A DNA stretch of 64,000 bases, taken from the NCBI GenBank assembly GCA_005503055.1, contig SCOX01000002.1, positions 308,886 to 372,885 of the forward strand, in the 5' to 3' direction. The notes beneath the pieces are model-generated. The model worked only from the letters and a program-made list of their open reading frames with translations, ran no database searches and had not been told where the DNA came from. The DNA comes from Lysobacteraceae bacterium P. GTDB lineage: Bacteria > Pseudomonadota > Gammaproteobacteria > Xanthomonadales > Xanthomonadaceae. The position numbers and the translations under genes were made by a program. Shown here in pieces: positions 27,974 to 36,645 of this stretch; within the stretch, counting starts at the first letter, position 1, and each line of letters opens with the position of its first letter.

Positions 27974-28140
27974 ACCCCGGGTGCGCTGCGCTTGTCCGGG
28001 CTACGGTTCTGTGGTCGCAGGGTGCAATAGGCGAAGCGCGCACCCACGACGCTGAGGCGCGGCGCAATGTTATTGCGCCCTACGGGTTGAAATCCTCATC
28101 CCGCATGCGTAGCCCGGGTAAGGCAAAGCCGCACCCGGGT
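27974..28140. repeat. second inverted pair of GTAGCCCGGG-family REP elements
   Basis: An element on the minus strand (ACCCCGGGTGCGCTGCGCTT to GGGCTAC at 28004) faces one on the plus strand starting GTAGCCCGGGTAAGGCAAAG at 28109. Between them are two further palindromes built on GGTGCAATAGGCGAAGCG and GCGCAATGTTATTGCGC. The unit lies between dnaG and the S9 peptidase. A relative of the inner palindrome lies at about 15056-15088. Confidence 0.65.
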
Positions 28141-28198
28141 GCGTCGCCCCGGTCCGCGTCGGGCGGGCTAAGCTCGGGTTTTCATCCGGAGATGCTCG

Positions 28199-30184
28199 AT
28201 GTCGCCACGTGGCTCCGTCCTCGCCCTTGCCCTGCTGCTCGCTGCCGCCGCGCCCGCATCGGCGCAGAAGTCGCCGCCCGTCGCGCGCGAACAAATCGGC
28301 AATCGCATCAGCGAAAACATTCCGACGATTCCACCGGCGCTGGCCGAGCAACTCAGCCGCTACCAGAACACGCGCGGTGCCACCTTCGCCGGCTGGAGCG
28401 GCGACTGCATGCTCATCAGCACGCGTTTCGCCGAGACCGCGCAGGCGCACCGCGTGTGCCAGCCGATGGGCATGCGCGAGCAGCTCACGTTCTATCCCGA
28501 ACCGCTGGCGGCGATGGAGGCCGCGCCGGGCGCCTCGAAGCTGGACGGGTTCGTGTTCGGCAAGGACGTCGGCGGCAACGAGTTCTGGCAGCTGCACTGG
28601 TTCGACCTCGCATCGCGCAACACGACGCTGCTTACCGACGGCAAGGCGCGCAACGATGGCCCGCTGTTCTCGCACGACGGCAAGCAGTTCGCATGGAGCA
28701 GCACCGTGCGCAACGGAAAGGACACCGACGTGTGGGTGATGGACTTCGCCACGCGCCAGCCGCGCGTGCTGGTCGCGCAGGGCGGCCAGTGGAACGCGAT
28801 GGATTTCTCGCCCGACGGCAAGCAGCTGCTCGTGCTCAAGGACGTGTCCGCCGCCGAGTCGTATCCAGGCGTGGTCGATGTCGCCAGCGGCAAGCTGGAG
28901 ATGTTCCCGGTCGATGGCGGCAAGGCGGCGCTGAAGGACTTCAGGTACGCCCCGGATGGACGCGGCGTGTACTACATCTCCGACGAGCCCATCGACGGCA
29001 GGGCGCAGGAATTCCTCACGCTGCGCCATCACGATCCGGCGACGAAGAAGTTCGAAGTGCTCACCGCATCCACGCAGTGGGACGTCGCGGACCTGTCGAT
29101 CGCCGACGACGGCAGGTATCTGGCGTACACGACCAACGAGGACGGCATCTACAAGCTGCACGTCCTGTCGCTGCCCTCGCACAAGGAAGTGAAACTGCCT
29201 ACGCTGCCGCTCGGCGTGGTGGTGAACCTGGGCTTCTCGCCCGACAGCAAGCGCCTGGCCGTGACGCTGAATTCCGCGACCTCGCCCAGCGACGTGTACG
29301 TGATCGACCTTCGCAGCGGCAGGCTCGCGCGCTGGACGCGGAGCGAAGTCGGCGGACTCGATGCGGCGAAGTTCGTCGCCCCGACGCTGGTGCACTACCC
29401 GACCTTCGACACGGTCGACGGTAAGCCGCGTTCGATTCCCGCGTTCTATTACCGTCCCGCGAACGTTCCGGCGGGCAAGAAGATCCCGGTGGTGATCAAC
29501 ATCCACGGCGGACCGGAAGGCCAGTCGCTGCCGACGTTCAACCCGACCGCGCAGTTCCTCGCCAACGAGCTGGGCGTGGCGATGCTGCTGCCGAACGTGC
29601 GCGGCTCCGAAGGCTACGGCAAGGGCTACCTCGGTCTGGACAACGCCGACAAGCGCGAGGACTCGGTCAAGGACATCGGCGCGCTGCTCGACTGGATCGC
29701 GGCGCAGCCTGAACTCGACGCCTCGCGCGTGGGCGTGTACGGCGGCAGCTACGGCGGCTACATGGTGCTCTCGTCGCTGATGCATTACAGCGATCGCATC
29801 AAGGCGGGCGTCGATATCGTCGGCATCTCGCACTTCGGCACGTTCCTAAAGAACACCGAAAGCTACCGTCGCGATCTGCGTCGCGCCGAGTACGGCGACG
29901 AGCGCGATGCGGAGATGGCGAAGGTGTTCGAACGCATCTCGCCGCTCAACCACGCCGACCGCATCGCCTCGCCGCTGTTCGTCGCGCAGGGCAAGAACGA
30001 CCCGCGGGTGCCGTACACGGAGGCCGAGCAGATCGTGAAGGCGGTCCGCGCCAACGGCCAGCCGGTCTGGTTCCTGCTGTACGACGACGAAGGCCACGGC
30101 TTCAAGAAGAAGACCAACGTGGACTACTTCAATGCGGCGACGATGCTGTTCTGGCAGCAGAACCTTATCGGCGGCCCGAAGTGA
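28199..30184 (+). CDS. S9-family (prolyl oligopeptidase-like) secreted peptidase
   Basis: This 661-residue serine peptidase has a signal peptide (about residues 1-23, ending APASAQ). An N-terminal beta-propeller (about 40-400) with WD/TolB-like blades (PLFSHDGKQFAW, MDFSPDGKQLLVL, DLSIADDGRYLAY) follows, and a C-terminal alpha/beta hydrolase fold holds the catalytic triad. The nucleophile Ser is near 517 in GGSYGGYM, the Asp near 601 in GKNDPRVP and the His near 633 in EGHGF. Such enzymes cleave short proline-containing or dipeptidyl substrates in the periplasm or outside. CCGGAG lies upstream of the ATG. A 21-bp minisatellite follows. Confidence 0.93.
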   Translation: MSPRGSVLALALLLAAAAPASAQKSPPVAREQIGNRISENIPTIPPALAEQLSRYQNTRGATFAGWSGDCMLISTRFAETAQAHRVCQPMGMREQLTFYPEPLAAMEAAPGASKLDGFVFGKDVGGNEFWQLHWFDLASRNTTLLTDGKARNDGPLFSHDGKQFAWSSTVRNGKDTDVWVMDFATRQPRVLVAQGGQWNAMDFSPDGKQLLVLKDVSAAESYPGVVDVASGKLEMFPVDGGKAALKDFRYAPDGRGVYYISDEPIDGRAQEFLTLRHHDPATKKFEVLTASTQWDVADLSIADDGRYLAYTTNEDGIYKLHVLSLPSHKEVKLPTLPLGVVVNLGFSPDSKRLAVTLNSATSPSDVYVIDLRSGRLARWTRSEVGGLDAAKFVAPTLVHYPTFDTVDGKPRSIPAFYYRPANVPAGKKIPVVINIHGGPEGQSLPTFNPTAQFLANELGVAMLLPNVRGSEGYGKGYLGLDNADKREDSVKDIGALLDWIAAQPELDASRVGVYGGSYGGYMVLSSLMHYSDRIKAGVDIVGISHFGTFLKNTESYRRDLRRAEYGDERDAEMAKVFERISPLNHADRIASPLFVAQGKNDPRVPYTEAEQIVKAVRANGQPVWFLLYDDEGHGFKKKTNVDYFNAATMLFWQQNLIGGPK

Positions 30185-30207
30185 TGTCGCGGGCGCCCCG
30201 GTTTGCC

Positions 30208-30560
30208 GCTTGGCGCGCGGGGCTGCCTGCTCGGCGCACGGGGCTTCGGGCTCGTCGCTCCGGGTAGTCGGCGCACGAGACTCGGAGCTCGGCGCTCCGG
30301 GCTTTTTGCTCGGGGCGCGAGGCTTTGAGGTCGGCGCTCCGGGCTATTTGCTCGGCACGCGGGGCTTTTAGCTCGGCGCGCGAGTGTTCGAACTCGGCGC
30401 TCCGGGCTTTTTGCTCGACGCGCCGGGCTTTTTGCTCGACGCGCCGGGCTTTTTGCTCGACGCTCCGGGCTTTTTGCTCGGCGCTCCGGGCTTTTTGCTC
30501 GACGCGCCGGGCTTCGAGCTCGACGCTCCGGGCTTTCTGCTCGATGCGCGAGGCCGAACC
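30208..30560. repeat. 21-bp minisatellite
   Basis: The array has about 17 units of 21 bp in phase, with unit GGGCTTTTTGCTCGACGCGCC. Units starting at 30404, 30425, 30446, 30467 and 30488 are nearly identical; those toward 30208 and past 30509 are progressively diverged. As 21 is a multiple of three, all six frames stay largely open and produce heptapeptide repeats (LDAPGFL on plus, RRAKSPE on minus). No start codon or ribosome-binding site supports translation, so I treat it as non-coding spacer between the S9 peptidase and the lipoprotein. Confidence 0.85.
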
Positions 30561-30633
30561 CGTCCCAGATCCGTTGACTCGGCCACCACGCGGCGCGGCG
30601 CAAGCTCTTCACAGCTTCGGTGGAGAGCGAGCC

Positions 30634-31188
30634 ATGCGCACCCTGTTCACGACCATCGCACTGGTCAGTTTCGCGGTCACCGGCTGCAGCACGCAGCCGC
30701 GCGGCGACACCCAGGCCAGCGCACCTCTGCCCGTTCCGGTGAACGAGAAGGCCCGAGCCGACAAGGCGCTGGCGACCTTCCTCGCCTCGCGCAGCATCCG
30801 CGAAGTGCCCGTCCACCGCGACGCCACGCCGGACCTCGATCGCGACGGCACGTCCGACTTGGTGATGCTGCTCGACGACGCGAACTGGTGTCAGGGCGAC
30901 GGCTGCACTCTGCTGGTGTTCCACGGCGGCAAGGACGGCGACAAACTCGTAAGCGAGTCGGTGTCCGTCCGCGCACCGATTGCCGTGGGCAGCCGCGTCA
31001 ATCGCGGCTGGCACGACCTGCTGGTGAATGTCGGCAGCGGCGAAGAGACCGGCACGGTCGCGCTGGAATTCGACGGCACCGCCTACCCATCCGACCCGAT
31101 GATGGCGGCGATGCTCGACCCCTCGCGCCTGCCGTCGGCCACACCGCTGCTGGATGCGGAGCTGGCGCCGCGCGTTGCGGCGCAGTGA
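30634..31188 (+). CDS. putative lipoprotein with a DxDxDG-type loop
   Basis: This 184-residue protein has a lipoprotein signal peptide ending in the lipobox VTGCSTQ (Cys near residue 18), so it is probably anchored to a membrane. The segment ATPDLDRDGTSDLVMLL (residues 69-85) matches the calcium-binding FG-GAP/VCBS-type loop DxDxDGxxD. Two Cys residues (WCQGDGC) follow near residue 90. A beta-rich C-terminal part has no recognised domain. GGAGAG lies six bases before the ATG. Longer upstream frames run through the minisatellite and are not credible. Function unknown. Confidence 0.78.
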   Translation: MRTLFTTIALVSFAVTGCSTQPRGDTQASAPLPVPVNEKARADKALATFLASRSIREVPVHRDATPDLDRDGTSDLVMLLDDANWCQGDGCTLLVFHGGKDGDKLVSESVSVRAPIAVGSRVNRGWHDLLVNVGSGEETGTVALEFDGTAYPSDPMMAAMLDPSRLPSATPLLDAELAPRVAAQ

Positions 31189-31220
31189 GGTAGCGGCGGG
31201 CCGCATCGACGGAACTCAGC

Positions 31221-31475
31221 TCTGACCTGTGGCTGTGGCTGTGCCGCTCGGGTCACTTTTCTTTGATTGCCCAAACGCAGGCCGATCGGAAGCTTTGCTT
31301 CTGCTTTACTGTTCCGAAGCAGAGCAGGAGCAAGATCAAAATGGGTTCCAGCTTTCGCTGGAATGACGTGATGGGGCGGATGGCGCGCCGGTCTGGATCC
31401 CGGCCTTCGCCGGGATGACGTTTCGGAAAGTCTGAAGGCCTGGCTCCCGGCCTTCGCCGGGATGACGATGGCGGA
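31221..31475. repeat. composite repeat block, copy C (rearranged)
   Basis: A shorter version has a CTGTGG simple repeat at about 31221-31238 and part of the core in inverted orientation (GGGTCACTTTTCTTTG, the complement of the AAAGAAAAGTGACCC arm of copies A and B). Next is the conserved GCCGATCGGAAGCTTTGCTT segment, the TTCCAGC-TTTC-GCTGGAA hairpin (about 31347-31364) and two TCCCGGC-CTTC-GCCGGGA hairpins. It occupies the convergent gap between the lipoprotein and the amidohydrolase. Confidence 0.75.
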
Positions 31476-31494
31476 GATGCGCGCCGGCGAAACG

Positions 31495-32814
31495 TCAGCG
31501 CGCCAACGCTTCCTGCTTCACCACCACCCCGCCCTTCATCACGAACGGCACATGCTCCAGCACTGCCACGTCCTGCGTCGGATCACCGGCCACCGCGATG
31601 ATGTCGGCGAAACGATTGGCCTCGATCACACCGACGTCCTCGCGCCCCAGCGCCTGCGACGCATTGAGCGTCGCGGCCTGGATCGCCTGTACGGGCGTCA
31701 TGCCGTAGCGGACCATCACGGCGAACTGCCTGGCATTGTCGCCGTGCGGATAGATGCCGGCGTCGGTGCCGTAGATCATCTTCGCGCCGGCCGCGTGCGC
31801 GCGGCGGAAGTTCTCGCGCTGGATGTCGGCGACTTCGCGGTCCTTGCGCAGGTTGTCTTCGAGCACGCCATTCTTCTTGCCTTCGGCCTGCGTGTAGTCG
31901 GTGTTGTAGATGTCCATCGACAGCCACGCGCCGTGCTGCTTGGTCAGGCGGATGCCTTCATCGTCGATCAGGCTGGCGTGCTCGATGGTGTCCACGCCGG
32001 CGCGGATCGCGTCCTTGATGCCGGCCGTGCCGTGCGCGTGCGCGGCGACCTTCAGGCCCCACTGGTGCGCTTCATCGGCGATCGCCTTCATCTCGGCCAG
32101 GCTCAACTGCTGCTGGCCCGGCTCGGTGTTGCGCGAGAACACGCCGCCGGTCGCGCAGATCTTGATGACCTGCGCACCGTATTTGCGCAGCTCGCGCACG
32201 CGCTGGCGACCTTCTTCCGGCGTGTCGGCGTTGTAGGGACTCTTCTGGTTCATCGACGGCGGATAAAACGTCGAGTCGCAATGCCCGCCGGTGGCGCCGA
32301 ACGAGTACGCGGCGGTGACGATGCGCGGCCCGGTGAGCTTGCCTTCGTCGATGGCCTGGCGCAGACCGACGTCGTTCCATGCATCGGAACCGACATTGCG
32401 GATGGTGGTGAAACCGGCCATCAGCGTGCGCTGTGCGTGCACGACCGACAGCATCGACCAGAAGCGGTCGTTGAACTGCAGGCCGGTGTAGCCGCCGTAA
32501 GTGGGATCGGCGTCCAGGTGCGTGTGCATGTCGATCAGGCCGGGCATCAGCGTCATGCCGGGCAGGTCGATGCGACGCGCGTTCGGCGGAACTGCCGCGC
32601 CTGCGCGGCCGACGTCGACGACGTGGCCGTTGCGAACCAGCACCTGCGGACGTTCGATCATCCGCCCTGTGCGCACGTCGAGCAGGCGGTCGGCGGTGAC
32701 CACCACGTCGCCGGCCTGGGCCTGTGCATCGACCACGGTCGGCGCCTGCGCGGAAGCGGCGAAGGCGAGAGCAAACAACGAGGTCAAGGCGAGGCTCAAG
32801 CGGTTGCGCGTCAT
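31495..32814 (-). CDS. exported metal-dependent amidohydrolase (prolidase-like)
   Basis: This 439-residue protein has a signal peptide (about residues 1-23, ending AASAQA) and an amidohydrolase-superfamily TIM barrel. Metal ligands are visible: HxH in DMHTHLD (near residue 96), the carboxylated Lys in VIKICATGGV (near 217), His in AAHAHG and EHASLI, and the catalytic Asp in YGTDAGIYPHG (near 345). Related proteins hydrolyse Xaa-Pro dipeptides or N-acyl amino acids, and are often called Xaa-Pro dipeptidase in annotation; the substrate here is not proven. It is 33 bp downstream of cyoE on the same strand, so it may be read from the oxidase locus. Confidence 0.88.
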   Translation of the reverse strand: MTRNRLSLALTSLFALAFAASAQAPTVVDAQAQAGDVVVTADRLLDVRTGRMIERPQVLVRNGHVVDVGRAGAAVPPNARRIDLPGMTLMPGLIDMHTHLDADPTYGGYTGLQFNDRFWSMLSVVHAQRTLMAGFTTIRNVGSDAWNDVGLRQAIDEGKLTGPRIVTAAYSFGATGGHCDSTFYPPSMNQKSPYNADTPEEGRQRVRELRKYGAQVIKICATGGVFSRNTEPGQQQLSLAEMKAIADEAHQWGLKVAAHAHGTAGIKDAIRAGVDTIEHASLIDDEGIRLTKQHGAWLSMDIYNTDYTQAEGKKNGVLEDNLRKDREVADIQRENFRRAHAAGAKMIYGTDAGIYPHGDNARQFAVMVRYGMTPVQAIQAATLNASQALGREDVGVIEANRFADIIAVAGDPTQDVAVLEHVPFVMKGGVVVKQEALAR

Positions 32815-32847
32815 CGGCGGCTCACTGTGCAGGGTGGAGGTGGTGGA

Positions 32848-33783
32848 TCAGCGCTGCGGGTGGAACTCCATCAACGGCGCCGGCTGCAGCAGCGGCATCA
32901 GCCAGTGGTCGAGCAGCAGGAACGCGAACAGCGCCATCAGATAGACGATGGAGTAGTTGAAGACCTTCATCGCGTACATCTCGTCGGGCGGATCCATCAG
33001 CTTCCATGCGTAGCCGAGGAACACCACGCCCAGCACCAGCGCGCCGCCGAGGTAAAACAGCCCGCTCATGCCCGCCGCCCACGGCAGGATCGTCACCGCC
33101 ACCAGCAGCACGGTGTAGAACAGGATCTGCCAGCGCGTGTACTCCACGCCGTGCGTGACGGGCAGCATCGGCACCATCGCGCGCGCGTAATCGGCGCGGC
33201 GGAAGATCGCCAGCGCCCAGAAGTGCGGCGGCGTCCACACGAAGATGATCAGTACCAGCAACAGCGCGTGCGGCCAGTCCCACTCGCCGCGCATGCCGGT
33301 GATGGCCGCCCAGCCCAGCAGCGGCGGCGCCGCGCCGGCGATGCCGCCGATCACGATGTTCTGCGGCGTCGCGCGCTTGAGGTACACGGTGTAGACCACC
33401 GCGTATCCGATGAGCGAGGCGAAGGTGAGGATCGCGGTGATGGTGTTCACCCACACCACCAGGATCGCCATCGAAAGCGCAGCGAGGATCAGCGCGAACA
33501 CCAGCGCCTGCCGGGGCGTGATCTGCCCGGCGACGATGGGACGCCACGAGGTGCGCGCCATCTTCGCGTCGATGCGCGAGTCCAGCAGCTGGTTGATCGC
33601 TGCCGCGCTCGACGCGGCCAGCCAGATCCCGAGGAACCCCAGCACCGACTCGCGCAGCGGCGGCAGACCCGGCACGGCCAGGAACATGCCCACCAGTGCG
33701 GTGAACACGATCAGCGCGACCACGCGCGGCTTGGTGAGGTCCCAGTACTGTTTGGCGGTGGGGCGCGACATGGCGGCGGCCAT
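32848..33783 (-). CDS. cyoE: protoheme IX farnesyltransferase (heme O synthase)
   Basis: This roughly 311-residue UbiA-superfamily inner-membrane enzyme attaches a farnesyl group to heme B to make heme O, the precursor of heme A for the aa3 oxidase. The DxxxD-type motif lies in [19 protein letters not shown] (about residues 63-81), and further signatures are [20 protein letters not shown] and TPPHFWALA. Nine hydrophobic helices are visible. The ATG at 33783 overlaps the ctaA stop (TGATG), so translation is coupled; an internal ATG (residue 5) could also serve. With ctaA it forms the heme A branch of the oxidase locus. Confidence 0.95.
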   Translation of the reverse strand: MAAAMSRPTAKQYWDLTKPRVVALIVFTALVGMFLAVPGLPPLRESVLGFLGIWLAASSAAAINQLLDSRIDAKMARTSWRPIVAGQITPRQALVFALILAALSMAILVVWVNTITAILTFASLIGYAVVYTVYLKRATPQNIVIGGIAGAAPPLLGWAAITGMRGEWDWPHALLLVLIIFVWTPPHFWALAIFRRADYARAMVPMLPVTHGVEYTRWQILFYTVLLVAVTILPWAAGMSGLFYLGGALVLGVVFLGYAWKLMDPPDEMYAMKVFNYSIVYLMALFAFLLLDHWLMPLLQPAPLMEFHPQR

Positions 33784-34973
33784 CAAGGTTCGGGCGAGCG
33801 CAGGCGCGCCAGCAGCGAGACGAGCACGAACAGCAGCAGCACCGCCCCCGCGTTATGCAGCACGGCGATCGACAGCGGCAGGCCGAGCTTGACGTTGGCG
33901 ATGCCCAGTCCGACCTGCGCGAACACCAGCAGGCCCAGCAACGTCGCCCAGCCGCGCATGCCCGGCGTGCGGATCAGGCGCAGCGCCAGCCACAGCAGGT
34001 AGACGAAGACCACCATCGCCATCATCCGGTGCGCGAGCTGGATCGCGATGCGCGCCTCACCGTCGAGGATGCCGCCTTCGTAATCCACGCCGATGCCGCG
34101 CCAGAGCACGAAGCCTTCGCGGAAATCGTGGTTCGGCCACCACTGGCCGACGCAGGTGGGGAAATCGTTGCCGCAGGCGAGCGCGGCGTAGTTGGCGCTG
34201 GTCCAGCCACCGAGCGCGATCTGCACGGTGAGGATGACGATGCCGGCGATCACCAGCTTGCGCACCAGGCCCGCGTCGGCCAGGCGGATCGGACTGTGCG
34301 TCGCGCGCCACGCCATCCACAGGATCAGCGAGAACGTCAGAAGGCCGCCGAGCAGATGGCCCATCACCACGACGGGCTTGAGCAGCCACGTGACCGTCCA
34401 CATGCCCAGCAACGCCTGGAAGATGATGACGGCCAGCGTGATGGCCGCGACGCGCGCGAGGTCCAGGTTGCTCCAGCGCAGCGCGGCGAACAGCAGGATC
34501 GCCTCGCCGGCGATGGCCAGGATCGAGGCGGCGACGTGTTCGCCGTGCATGTACATCGGGATGCCGATGGCGACGAGCGCGGCGGCGGCGACGATCTGCA
34601 GCACGCCGTGCTTGCGACGGCGCGCCGCCAGCAGCGCGAGCGCGAGCACCAGCACACCGAGCGTGCCGGCGATCATGCGATGGAACTGTTCGCGCCACGC
34701 CTTGTGCACCTCGACCGGACGGATCGCGGTGGCTACGTGGTCCACGACTTCATGCGCGGTCGACGGCCATGCGGCGCGGCCGTAACAGGTCGGCCAGTCC
34801 GGGCAACTGAGGCCGGCGTTCGACAGGCGCACGAATGCGCCGAACACGATCACGCCCAGAGCGAGCGCGACGGCGAGCCAGGCGATCCTGTGGAAATGCC
34901 TGTGGACGGCGGGTCGGGAAATCGCGGGGCGCGAGGCCGCTCGGGATTCGGTGGGCGAAATCATGCTGCTCAT
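33783..34973 (-). CDS. ctaA: heme A synthase (COX15/CtaA)
   Basis: This approximately 396-residue, eight-helix membrane protein oxidises the C8 methyl of heme O to the formyl group of heme A. It has the [20 protein letters not shown] segment near residues 46-65 with the conserved Cys pair, [10 protein letters not shown] with a heme-ligand His, GEHVAAS, and [12 protein letters not shown] and [10 protein letters not shown] with further His ligands. The start is uncertain among ATG 34973, ATG 34964 and TTG 34976; all give the same core. It overlaps cyoE and follows the SCO-like gene by about 20 bp. Confidence 0.95.
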   Translation of the reverse strand: MSSMISPTESRAASRPAISRPAVHRHFHRIAWLAVALALGVIVFGAFVRLSNAGLSCPDWPTCYGRAAWPSTAHEVVDHVATAIRPVEVHKAWREQFHRMIAGTLGVLVLALALLAARRRKHGVLQIVAAAALVAIGIPMYMHGEHVAASILAIAGEAILLFAALRWSNLDLARVAAITLAVIIFQALLGMWTVTWLLKPVVVMGHLLGGLLTFSLILWMAWRATHSPIRLADAGLVRKLVIAGIVILTVQIALGGWTSANYAALACGNDFPTCVGQWWPNHDFREGFVLWRGIGVDYEGGILDGEARIAIQLAHRMMAMVVFVYLLWLALRLIRTPGMRGWATLLGLLVFAQVGLGIANVKLGLPLSIAVLHNAGAVLLLFVLVSLLARLRSPEP

Positions 34974-34995
34974 CAATCCTGTCGTTGATCCGCGG

Positions 34996-35619
34996 TCACT
35001 TCAGCTTGACCAGCCTGGCCACGTCCGTGCGCAGGCCGGACGGATCGAAGCCGGGAGCGTAGCGCAGAATCACGAAGCCGTAGGGGTCGATCACGTAGGC
35101 GGGCACGCCGCGGGCATTGGCGACGTCCTTGACCGCGACCTCGTCCACGCGCGGCAGGCCGGCGCGCAATTGCGCGTTGGGCGCCAGCAGCTTCAGCGTG
35201 CCGGGCCGCGGCGCGCCGGCGGGCCAGGCGCAGGCGTCGGTCGGACACAGCCACAGCACGTGGACGTCGTCCGCATCCTTGCCGAACAGCTGCCAGACGG
35301 TGTCGATCTCGCGCGCCAGCGTGGTGCATTCGGTGCCGCAATCGGCCGGCGGCGCGACCACGATCCGCCAAGTGCGTTCGCCCGCTTTCCACACGTATTC
35401 GCCGCCGCCGTGGAGCTTGGGGGACAGCGCGCGCACGTCGCCCGGCGGTTCCAGCAGTTCGCCGACGTTCTTGCTGCCCGCCGGACGCCAGCCGGAGAAA
35501 CGCAGCAGTCCGGCGACCAGCATGCTGCCGAAGAACATCACGAACAGCAGCACCAGCAGCATGCGGTTGCGGCTTCGATTGGGGACGTCGTGGTTCGGGA
35601 CGTTTGTGTCGTCGCTCAT
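34996..35619 (-). CDS. membrane-anchored thioredoxin-like (SCO-related) protein of the oxidase locus
   Basis: This 207-residue protein has one N-terminal transmembrane helix (about residues 19-40). Its soluble domain suggests a thioredoxin fold: WRIVVAPPADCGTECTTLAREI holds a C-x3-C pair where SCO proteins have CxxxC, and VIDPYGFVILRYAPGFDPSGLRTDVARL ends like SCO/thioredoxin proteins. Copper delivery or thiol reduction during CuA assembly is therefore a reasonable inference, but the His ligand of true SCO1 is not obvious. It lies between surf1 and ctaA, a place where many gammaproteobacteria carry a similar unnamed gene. Confidence 0.75.
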   Translation of the reverse strand: MSDDTNVPNHDVPNRSRNRMLLVLLFVMFFGSMLVAGLLRFSGWRPAGSKNVGELLEPPGDVRALSPKLHGGGEYVWKAGERTWRIVVAPPADCGTECTTLAREIDTVWQLFGKDADDVHVLWLCPTDACAWPAGAPRPGTLKLLAPNAQLRAGLPRVDEVAVKDVANARGVPAYVIDPYGFVILRYAPGFDPSGLRTDVARLVKLK

Positions 35620-35629
35620 GTCGAACTCC

Positions 35630-36352
35630 TTATGGCCGACGGCGCTTGCGGAAGGTGAGGATCAAAGCGGTCGCCAGCACCGCGGCCGCCAGCGCGAACC
35701 ACTGCACGGCATAGCCGCGATGCTGGTCCGGCGGAAGCGTATTGGCGAGCAGTTCCAGGTCGCGCTCGTAACCGATGGGCAGCGCCGGATCCAGGCGCAG
35801 CACGCGCGGGGCGAGCGGAACGGAGAGCCCGGTCGCGGTGGCGATCGCCGGCAGGTCCACGCGCGTCATCAGCCACGCATCGCCCTGCCTGCCCAGTCCG
35901 GGTCCGAGCGCCAGGCCGGTCGACGGCGGCGGCGAGAGCAGGCCGCGCAGTTCCATCGTGCCCGGCAGGTTCGGCACCTGCGGCAGCTTGCGGTCGCCCG
36001 CGAGCGGCTGCCAACCCAGATCGACGAGCATCGGCCCGCCCTGCGACGGCAGGAAGATGCGGTAAACGCGCACGCCGGCACGACCGTTGCGCTGCTGATT
36101 GTCGAGCAGCAGCGCATCGCGCGCGTCGAACGCGCCGGTGCCGACGGCCCAGTCGTAATCGCGCGTGCGTTGCGGGTCGCCGGCCAGGGACAGCGATTGC
36201 GGCGTGCGCGTGGCCATGACCTTCGCGGCGGCATCGAGCATCGCCTGCTTCTCGACCGCCCGGTGCGACTGCCACAGACCGAGGTTCACGAACGCGGCGA
36301 TCGCCAGCAACGCGGCGATCCAGCCGACGACGAGCGTGCGACCCCGGCTCAC
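35630..36352 (-). CDS. surf1: SURF1-family cytochrome oxidase biogenesis protein
   Basis: This 240-residue protein has the SURF1 layout: two transmembrane helices (about residues 6-27 and 213-232) flank a periplasmic domain. Motifs include the NLGLWQSHRAVEKQAML helix exit, DYDWAVGTGAFDAR, LLLDNQQRNGRAGVRVYRIFL, LVDLGW and GYAVQWFALAAA. SURF1 delivers or stabilises heme A during subunit I maturation. I start it at GTG 36352 with GAGGAAG upstream; the longer open frame runs antisense into the DUF2909 gene. It precedes the SCO-like gene by 10 bp and diverges from the DUF2909 gene with starts 67 bp apart. Confidence 0.93.
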   Translation of the reverse strand: MSRGRTLVVGWIAALLAIAAFVNLGLWQSHRAVEKQAMLDAAAKVMATRTPQSLSLAGDPQRTRDYDWAVGTGAFDARDALLLDNQQRNGRAGVRVYRIFLPSQGGPMLVDLGWQPLAGDRKLPQVPNLPGTMELRGLLSPPPSTGLALGPGLGRQGDAWLMTRVDLPAIATATGLSVPLAPRVLRLDPALPIGYERDLELLANTLPPDQHRGYAVQWFALAAAVLATALILTFRKRRRP

Positions 36353-36418
36353 GACTTCCTCGCCTGGCGCTGCGATAATGCCCGGCACGCCCCATCGCGG
36401 GGCTGCCCGGAGGACGCC

Positions 36419-36634
36419 ATGAACGATTCGCTCAAGACTTTGCTGATCATCGCGTTCCTGATCGTCATCCTGTGGAACCTGGGCGCCGGCCTCTATTACA
36501 TGCTCGTGGACAAGGGCGAGAGCAAGCGCACCGTGAATGCGCTGACCCGTCGTATCGCGCTGTCCGTCGCGCTGATCCTGCTGGTGGTGTTGGCCAACTA
36601 CATGGGCTGGATCAAGTTCCACGGCGGGCCGTGA
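36419..36634 (+). CDS. DUF2909 twin-transmembrane protein
   Basis: This 71-residue protein has two hydrophobic helices (about residues 8-30 and 45-64) linked by KGESKRTVNALTRRIALS, the DUF2909 pattern. Its function is unknown, but homologues occur between ctaE and surf1 in other gammaproteobacteria, so a link to oxidase assembly is plausible. GGAGGA lies seven bases before the ATG, and a GATAAT -10-like hexamer lies about 40 bp upstream. It is the only plus-strand gene inside the oxidase locus. A perfect hairpin and an inverted repeat follow. Confidence 0.88.
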   Translation: MNDSLKTLLIIAFLIVILWNLGAGLYYMLVDKGESKRTVNALTRRIALSVALILLVVLANYMGWIKFHGGP

Positions 36635-36645
36635 AGGGCCGGGAA

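Noticed and set aside
30208..30560. Possible CRISPR array
   Set aside because: Units are contiguous 21-bp copies with no unique spacers, and no cas genes are in the window.
30124..31206. A 360-residue minus-strand frame with RRAKSPE repeats
   Set aside because: The repeats are a by-product of the 21-bp minisatellite; no start signal, and it is antisense to the lipoprotein.
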